Shown: positions 12,501 to 21,500 of the stretch, piece by piece
Layout: each line of letters begins with the position of its first letter
Position numbering within the stretch: position 1 is the stretch's first letter
Assembly (NCBI GenBank): GCA_039800205.1
Contig: JBDLRB010000245.1
Span: 1 to 23,096, forward strand
Origin: SYIM01 sp039800205
GTDB lineage: Bacteria; Pseudomonadota; Gammaproteobacteria; Burkholderiales; Burkholderiaceae_E
Direction: 5' to 3'
Length of the DNA stretch: 23,096 bases
The notes under the pieces: generated by a model
What the model was told of the DNA's origin: nothing
The model's input: the letters and a program-made list of their open reading frames with translations, nothing else
The model's database searches: none
Program-made: the position numbers and the translations under genes

Positions 12501-15500
12501 GTTCTTTGCCGGGCCGCCCTCGGCCAGACGGGTGTAGCTATACCCCGTGTTGGACGTCTTACCGCTGCCCAGGAAGAACTGGAATCCCATTGCGGGGATC
12601 GACTGATCCGCCAGGGCCCCGGTGAAACCAATCACGAAGCGCTGTTGGCCTCTGTTCTTGCTGGCAAAGGCCGTGTCTTCGGTGACGGTGATTGCATCGG
12701 CACGAACCTGATTGCCGGTCAGACTCTTCAACAAGGTCGCATACGCGGTCTTGAGCTCGGCAATCGTCTGAGCGGTGTTGGTGACCCCTCGATAGACGCC
12801 CTTGATCTTGGTGGCTGGCGCGTCAACCCGGAAGACCTGGTATTCCTGGATCACCCGGTCAGCCTTGAAAACGATCGCGATCTGGGCGGGCAGACCCGCA
12901 TCACCCTGGGTGACCGTCTGAACGCTGGCCGTCGCCGAGGAGGCCTGAGCGCTTGTATCGCCGGTCAAGATCAGGCGCTGGACTGCATCGACACCCAGTA
13001 CCGGCCCGGTCTGCTCGGTAATCAAGCCTGCCGTAGCAAAGAACACCTCGTAGTCGCCCGCCTGGTTGGGGCTCGTGAAGATGACTTCGTTGGTCTCCGT
13101 CAGACCAGGCTGTCCCTGGGTGGTCGTTGAGACCTTGACCGATGCCGGCGGCGGCGCGCTGGGCAGTGCCTGAACGATGATCTGTTTGATCTCGCTGACG
13201 CCTGGATTGGCGGCTGTCTCTTCGCTCACCCCAATGGTGACCGCCGCGCGCTCGACGGCAACGCCGAGCTCGTCAACGCCGATCTCATCGGGCGTCTTGC
13301 CTTCAAGATCGCCCACGAACTCGACCGTGAATCCCTCGGATCGGTTACCGGTGATGGCGACGTTACCCTCGCCGATGCCTGGCAAGGCTTCGAAGCCCGC
13401 CACCAGCGCAGCGACGATGTCGGAATTGCCCATCGCGGCCGTGATCTGAACCGCCTGGTCCGCTGCACCCTTGGACAGCGTGACCGTACCGACCAGGTCC
13501 GACGGAATATTGAGCGCAACCTGTGTGTTGACCCGTGTCTCAAGGCGCGAAACAGCGTCGAGCGTCACGCCCTGGTTCAGGTTGACGACGATGTCCTCAA
13601 CCTGTGCCGTCAGCACGCTCAGCCCGGTGAATTCGAGCGAAGTCGCCGTTGCCTGAAGACTGGTGAAGTTCCGATCCGGGTGATTGGGGTCAGTGATCAG
13701 GGCCAGGCCGAAATCGAGTCCACCCAGGGACAAGCCAACCGCCTCCGGGTTGAGATTGCCGTCTGCATCGAGCGCGCCATTGATTCCGGCGAATGCACTG
13801 ACATTACGACCGCCGATCGTGACCAACCGCGCCTTCTCTACGGTGGTCCGGACGGGCTCGAAGTTGCTGTCGGCATCGGCCACTTCGATCAAGGTGACCG
13901 GCTGCGTCCGCTGCTCGATGGCGAATTCGCCCTGAACGTTCACGAAACCGAACAGATCGAGCGTCAGCTCGGCCGAGGCCTTGATCACCTCGCCTTCGAC
14001 GCCCCGCATGCTCAGATCGATGGCGTCGCCCGCGCTGTTGGTCCGAACAGCCAGCGCCGTGGCCCCATCGGCATAGTCGACGACCGGACTTTCGATCGCC
14101 CCGATCGATTGGTTGATCGCGACACTGATGGTGCGTGCCTGAGCGGTCAGGCCGGCAATGCCCTCGAACGAGAGTTGCTCGGCCCCCGCCTGCAGGCTCA
14201 GCCAGCGGCGTTCGGCATTGGCTCGATCGGTCAACAAAGCCAGACCGAATTCGGCCTCGTCAAGCGACAAGCCGATCCGGTTGTCCAGATCTCGTCCGTT
14301 GACACCGACAAACGCATCGAGCCCGCTGCCTCCGACGGCGAGCAGATCGGCATCGACCGTCTCGACCACGCCATCGTCATCCGCAGCGAGTTTGACCTGA
14401 GTTCGGGAGAGCTCGAGGGCGAGATTGCCCTCGAGGGTGACGAAACCAAAGACATCCAGGCTGAGCTTGCCCGATGCCCGGGTGAGTTCACCCAGCCCAC
14501 CATCGCTACTCAAGGTGACCGATGCCCCATCGGGCCCAGCCAGCACTTCAAACTGGCGGAAGCTATGGTCGATGACCACATCTGGGTCGGTTCCGACGCC
14601 CGCGATACCGCGGTTGATTTCGACCCTCAGGTCCTCGGCGCCGACCTCGAAGCCATCGATGCCGATGAAGTCCACACTGCCGGCCTCGGCGACCAGCGTT
14701 GTGAATGAACGACCGGCGCTGCCGTCGTCCTTGATTTCACTGGCCAGCAAGAGACCAAAGTCGACGTCCTCGAGCGATAGACCGACCGCATCCGCGGTAC
14801 CGCCATTCACCCCAGCAAAGGCATTAACCTCACTCGCGCCAATCGTGAGCACCCGGGTCTTGATCTCGGTGGGTGCCCGGGCAAGAGCGGGGTCATCCGA
14901 CAGATTCCCGTCGTTGAGATAGAAGATTTCGTCTCGGCTTTCGATGGCAAAACCGCCGCTCGCCTGGAAGAAACCAAAGGCGTTGATGTTGGCGCGCGCC
15001 GCAGCACGGAGCAACCGGCCCTGGCGACCATCCATGGACAGCGCGATCGCACCGGCAATGCCGGTCGCGACCTCGAGATCCGTGTTGCGCGCGTCGGCGG
15101 CATCGTCCGTCGCAGCCGTCAGCGCATAGTCGATCACGGGGTCGGCCGCACGACCGGCCTGGTTGATCTCGACAACGATCTCTTCGGCGGCCAGCGTCAA
15201 ACCGTCCACACCGATGAGACCCGCGCTGCGGCCACTGGCCTGGAGGCTGGTCCAGGTTCGCGCGGAATCGTTGGCATCGCTCAGCAGGGCCAAACCGAAC
15301 TGCACGCCGGTCAACTCCAGGCCGATTGCATCGTCGGTGCCGCCGTTGATCCCCGCAAAGGCACGGACATTGGACGCACCGATCAGCAGGGCCTGGGCCT
15401 GAACCTCCGACCCGTCGGCCAGCTTGACTTCGATCGGCTCATTTTGCTTGCTGATCGCGAAGTCGCCCGATAGCTGAACGAAACCGAACAAATCAATATT

Positions 15501-18500
15501 CAGGCTGCCCGCCGCCTCGTAAAACTCGCCGCGCGAACCGTCAAGGCTCAGCGTCAGCGAACGGGCCGGACCCGTCAAGATGCTGAGATCGGTTGCACCC
15601 GATCGGTAATCGACCACCGTACGATCGGCGGCCTCGAGATTGACGCCGATCTGCAGCGTGCTGACTTCGAGCGTCAGACCGTCCACGCCGATAAATGCCG
15701 CTCGACCGACCTCGGCCTGCAAGCTGGTCCACGACCGCGCCGTCAGCGTCTGGTTCTGTGCGGCGGCCGCCTGCCGTTCAGCCGTCGTGAAGCGCTCACT
15801 GAGCAGGGCCAAACCGAAATCGACATCCTCGATCAAGACGCCGATGGCGTTGCTGCGGCCGCCATTGACCCCGGCAAAACCGCGGAGTTCACTGCCGCCG
15901 ATCAACAACATGTCCACATTGACCGGCCGATCGGACTCATCGAGATCGGTCGTGGCGCTGCGGTCCGCGAGGGTCACCGTGCCCTGCTTCTTCTCGATCC
16001 CGAAGCCGCCGGAGACCTGCACAAATCCGAACGCATCGATCTCGAGATTGCCGGTTGCCCGCAGGAGCGGGCCGTCGGCCGCGGCCATCGACAGAGTGAG
16101 CGAGGACGGCTCTTCGCCGCCCGAAGTCATCACCGCGAGCGGCCGCGCGGCGTAATCGACCAGACTGGCATCACGCGCTGGCCGATTGATTTCCACGGAA
16201 AGTGTGTCGGCGTGAACAGTCAGACCCTCGACGCCGACAAAGTCCACGCTGCCTGCCGTTGCGTAGAGGCTTGTCCAGCTCCGAAGCTCGTACCCCGCCG
16301 GCTCGAAGCCGGTGCGCTTCTCGGTCAGAATCGCCAAGCCAAAATCGACATTGCCTGCCGCGCTCAAATCCGCAGGGCTGCCGCCCAAGAGCAGACCGAT
16401 GCGATCATCGCTGCCGCCGTTGATCCCGGCGAACGCCTTCGCGTTGGAGGCTCCAATCGTCAGTCGATCGACCGCCACGACCGTCGAGGATTCGTCCACG
16501 TCGGTCGTTGCAGGGTCGTCCTCGGCGGCAACCACGATCTCATCCGTATAACGGTCGATCGCAAAATCGCCCTCAACCTGGAAGAAACCAAAGGCATCAA
16601 TCTCCAGCGTGCCCGTGATCCGCATCAATTCACCGAGCGAGCCCTCCAGATCCAGCGTAATCGTACTGTCCGGTCCCGTCTCGACCACCAGGTCGGTCGA
16701 GCGCGCGTCGGCTTCATCCGTCTCATCAGCCGTGAGCGCGTAGTCCACCACCACCGTCCGGATGGGCTGAGCGGGCGTCACGGTCGTCTCGCCTGCTTGC
16801 TCGATGTCCAGACCCACTGCGACCGAACGAGGCACGATCGTCACGACCACCGGCGACACATCGGCCCCGATCAAGCTGCCTCCAAAGTCGAGCTCAAACG
16901 TCTTACCCGACCAGAAACTGAGCTCGGCCTGCGCGTCGAAGCCCGCTTCGCCGGCCGCTACGAGTTGCCCCTGCAAAGTCGCGAGCGCCTCGTCGATCAC
17001 TGCCTGCGCCTCAGCCTTGCTGAGGGTCGTGGAAAGAAGCCCGGTCTCGACGCTTTGACCCAGATGGTTCAGCGTCAGTTTGAAATCCACTTCCGGCGCA
17101 ATCGACGTGACCACGACCCGCTGCACTTCACCGGTCTTGGTCTCGCCCTGGGCCAGGTTGTAGGGGCTGGCAATCCCGAGACTGAGTTCGCTGAAGTCAC
17201 TGATGACGTTGGGTACATCCGTGGTTGCCAGGTCGCCGCTGAACGACAAGGTATAAGCCAACTGACGGCCGGCTGTCTCGCCCGTGTCAACAGCGACGAG
17301 GACGTTCCCCGCACCGAACATCGATTCTGCTTCAAGCGCTGCCTGTAAATTGGCCTTGAGGGTCTGAGCATCGCTGCTGTAGACGATCGGAGTCGAGATT
17401 CGCTCGGTTCCCGCACCATCGGTGTAGGCGATGGTGAAGCTGCCGGTCGGCAAAGCGGGATCGACCGAGACCGCACCCACGCGCACGCTTGCCACATCCA
17501 CGTTGGCGAGCCCACCACCGAAACGAAGCTCGTACAGATCGGCTGCTGCTCCCGAAATGCCCGCCTCAGCAACTTGGGTCACCGTGACCGTCCCCAGTGA
17601 GGACAATACCGTCGCTGATCCTCCGGCGCCTGACACCGCGGCTTCGAGCGCTGCCTTGACATGACCAGCCGTCGCGCCCAACTCGATCGCAGACGTGGTG
17701 AAGGTCCTGCCCCCCTGGGTCAGGCTCAAGGTGAAACGGCCATCGGTATCCGCAGCACGCTCGACCCGCACCGTCTGCACTTCCGAGACACCCGCCTCGC
17801 CGTCTTGCACCAGGACGTACTGGAGCGGCGTGTCAAACGCGATCATCCCGTCCGCAATGTTGGTGCGATCCAGCGAACCCACATAGCTGACCCGATACGA
17901 ATCCCCCGCACCCGTGCTGCTCAGTCGCTCCACACGGATGTCGGACAACTGGATCGACGCCGCGTACTCGGGCTTCGACTTCAGCAGGTCAAAGAATGCC
18001 CGCTGCAGATTCGTCACATTCTGACTGGCGTTACCGGGAACGTAGCTTCCACTGCCTGCCGGTGTGTCGTCCTGCCCCTCGACGGACAGCTTCATCAGGT
18101 TCAGCCGCTGACCGCTCAGGCTGCCTCCGAAGCTCACCGTGAAGGTGTTGGGATCGGTAACCTCAACCTCGACGACCAGACCCGCGATTGAACCCAAACC
18201 CTGTCTGAGGGCGGCTTCAATGGCCGTCGCGTCATCCCCGCCACTGATCACCGCAGACTGATAGGTCTTGCCGGCCCAGGTCAGAGCCAAGCGCGCCCCG
18301 CTGGCGATCGCGTCGTCACCCAGGGCCACCCATTGAACCTGATCGACGGCACTCACGCCCTGCGTGAGCGTGCGCACCTCCGCGCTCGCGTTTGCAAGCG
18401 TGCTGACCAAGGTGAGCCCACCCACATTGGTCTGTGCGAGGCTGCCCTTGAAACGGATATCGAGACCGATCTGGGTACTGCTCGAGGCCTGGGCGTTGTA

Positions 18501-21500
18501 GGTCACCTGAACGTTGCCCGAGCCCACGCCCGACAGACGGGCCAGCTCGCTCTGCACCTGTCTGGCCAGCGCCGCGCCGTCCGTGTTGTAGCTGATCGAG
18601 CGGGTCGTCTGTCCCGCAAGCGTCAGCGTGAAGCTCCCCGAGGGCGCCGAAGCCGTGCTGCTGGCATTCACCACCAGGGGTGCGAGGTTCTGCCCGCTCA
18701 AGCTGCCGCCGAAGGTAATCACGTAGCTGCCCGCAGCGCTACTGGTCACCTCAACTTGACCGCCGCTGGACGCCAGAGCCGCATTCAGTGCGTAGCGCAC
18801 CGTCGCCGCATTCGAGCCCAACTTCATCCCTGTGGTGGTGTAGGTGGTCCCGCCGTGCGTCAGCGACAGTGTGAAATTGCCACTCGTCCCGTTCGAATCG
18901 ATCTCGACCTTCTGGATCTCGCTCTGCCCCGTCTTGCCTTGCTGGGTATTGACGTTGCTGAAGGTGTCCTTCTCGGAGCGCATGCCGATGCCCTCGACAT
19001 TCACACCGGTCAGACTGCCCACGAACTCGATCAGGTAACGGTTACCGCTCCCCTTGTAGCTGGTATCGCGAACCACCTGGATATCGCTCGGGCGAACCGT
19101 GATCCCTTGATAGCCGTCCAGAAGCGTCGAATACGCCGACTTCAGCTGCGTGATGGTCGTTGCTGGATCCTCGGCATAGTTGTGGTGATACCGGACCGGC
19201 AACACCCCATCGTTCACAAAGTAGAGCCGGAAACCCTGATCGCCGAAGCGGTTGGTGAAGGTGACCGTGTAGCGCTCGTTCTTCGGCGTACCACCGCCTT
19301 CCTGGACCGTGCTGACATTGCTCGTCGGCGTAACCGCACTGGCGGTCGTGTCACCGAACACGACCAACCGCTGCACCTCATCGACGCCGGCCACTGGCGC
19401 GCGCTCCTCGCGCACCACGCCGCTGTCCATGAAAAAGACGTCGTAGGTTCCGGCCTGCGACGGACGGGTGAAGGTGACCGTGGAGATCTCGGTCTTGCCC
19501 GCATAGCCCTGCGTCGTCGTCCCGACCGTCACCGTCACGGGATCCGGCTCGCCCCTGAGGGCTTGTACGACGATCTGCTTGACTTCGTTCACACCCGCGT
19601 TAGCTTCGACCACCGTCGAGACCACAGCACTCGCGTCGGCCTGCTGCGCCGAGACCGTAATGTCGTCGATCAGCTGCCCTTCGAGCTCACCGATGAACTC
19701 GATCGTATAGCCCTCATATCGGTCGCCACTGACTACGACCTGACCGGCCCCGACACCGTCGAGCGACTCGAGCGCCTCGCGGATCTTGTCGGTCAGAGAC
19801 TCGTTGGTATCTGTCGTGAGTACCGTCACCTGCGCGCTATCGGCCGCGTGAGTCTGATCGCCGGTCCCGGCTGCACGCGACAAGGTCAAGGTGCCCACCA
19901 GTTCAACAGGCACGGTCAGCGTCAGCTTTGTATTGACCTTCTCCGTGACCTCAGGCTGGAAGGGCTCGGTGATGCCCTTGTTCAGGAGGACCTCGAGATC
20001 GGTCGCACGGACGGTCAGACCATCAACCCCCACAAACTCGGCCAGCGCGGCCGTCGCCTTCAGGGACGTGAAACTGCGCGATGCGTCTTTGGTATCCGCA
20101 ATCAGGGCCAGGCCAAACGACGCATCACCCAAGGAGACACCGAGCGCGCCCTCGACCAGATTGCCCTGCTCGTCATACCCACCGTTGATGCCGGCGAAGG
20201 CGTCGATCTCGTTGCCGCCAATTGTGAGAACCTGCGCAGCTTCGATCGTCGACCCATCCGACAGGGTCACGTCGCGGTAGGTCTGGGTAATCGCAAAGCC
20301 GCCCTGAACCGCCACGAAACCGAACAGATCCACGGTCAGATTGCCGCTCGCGCGAAGCGACTCGCCCTCGCGCCCATCCAGGTTCAGATCCATCTCGGAA
20401 TCTGGACCCGTCGCCACCTGCAGCGGCGCCGACGCCAATTTCATTGCACGGCTGTCGACCACACGGTCCCCGGCCTTCTCCGCCTGATTGATCGCCAGCG
20501 ACAAGGTATCGCCCGCCATCGTGAGGCCATCGATGCCAACGAACTCGAGCGATCCGGCTGTCGCCTCGAGGCTCGTCCACTTGCGCGTGGGGTCGGCCCG
20601 CGAACTCATCAGCGCCAGACCAAAGTCAAAGTCCTGCAACGCGAGACCGATCCGGTTGTCCGCATCCTGGCCATTCACGCCGACGAAGGCATCGACATCC
20701 AGGCCGCCCACCGTCAGCGCATCCACGATCACCCGCTCGGCAGTTGCGTTCGGATTGGCCCTGGCCAGCGTGACTTCAGCCGTAGACTGCTGGAAGGCAA
20801 AGCTGCCCTCGACCTGTGCAAAACCAAACAGATCCAGGGTCAGGTCACCCGCGGCACGCGTCATCTCGCCGAGCGTGCCCGACACGTCCAGGGTCACCGT
20901 CTTGTCAGGCCCAGCGAGTACCTCGAGTTGCTGCGCGCTGTAGTCGATGACCGTATCGGGCTGACCGTTGAGTCCCGGTATCCCGCGGTTGATTTCCACC
21001 TGAAGACGGCTTGCCTGCGCCTCCAGACCCTCGATTCCAACCAGCGAAACACCCGCTGCGTTGGCTTTCAAGGTGGTGAATTCGCGGGGCGTTGCGCCCT
21101 GGGTCTCGGGCAGCTCGCTGATCAGTGCGAGACCGAAGTCAACGCCCGTCAAGCTCAGACCCATCGCGTCGCTTGTACCGCCATTGATACCGGCAAAGGC
21201 ATCGATCCCCGTCCCGCCAATCGTCAGCAGCCGCGCGTCGATCCGCGTCGGCGCCCTGGGCGTCGTGGTGGTATCCCCCTCCTCAACCACCACCCCGTCG
21301 TTCAACCAGAACGACTCGGTACGGCGCTCAATCGCGAACGCACCGCTGGCCTGGAAGAAACCGAAAACATCCAGCCTCAAATTGCCTGAGGCGCGCAGCA
21401 GGTCGCCCTGCGCACCCTCCATCGAGAGGGTCACTTCTGACGTCAGGCCCGTCGCAACCTTCAGCGCCGTACGTCGCTCGCTCTGCAGATCCTCAGGATC

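Larger units (their letters stand above)
10400..16744 (-). repeat. Super-repeat copy 2 (6 R1 modules plus nested R2 array)
   Basis: This second copy of the composite block directly follows copy 1. Order, number and idiosyncrasies of modules match copy 1. The first module of each has a '[E/P]GYExRSWTS' segment, the second has the 'ERFTTAERxAAAAQNxTLT' insertion, and the sixth carries the nested R2 array. It ends at 'RTMVVDYGWK' near 10400. A net loss of about 48 to 60 bases relative to copy 1 accumulates in its last 1.3 kb, always in multiples of three. Most of the block is clearly diverged at the protein level, so it is an old duplication apart from one short near-identical tract. Confidence 0.9.
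13560..16765 (-). repeat. R1 module array, block 2 (six AFAG modules)
   Basis: Six AFxG landmarks have Phe codons ending at 16433, 15878, 15359, 14819, 14312 and 13793, a spacing of 185, 173, 180, 169 and 173 residues. The module order is as in block 1. Module-specific variants match their partner in block 1: the second module carries the Ala/Gln-rich 'ERFTTAERQAAAAQN' segment, and the fifth has 'AFVGVNGRDLDNRIG' against 'AFVGVNGQDADNRIG'. The sixth has a 'DADGNLN' loop where block 1 has 'YDEQGNL'. The block ends at 'VNLNQGV' near 13575, where the second R2 array begins. Confidence 0.9.

Noticed and set aside
14944..15129. Possibility that the frame is several adjacent genes or a broken pseudogene
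   Set aside because: No stop or frameshift was found, and module spacing stays in multiples of three across all boundaries.
18333..21389. Plus-strand open frame of 1,018 codons
   Set aside because: Same antisense register effect over R1 and R2 blocks. The conserved motifs, in-frame indels and silent third-position changes all belong to the minus-strand frame.
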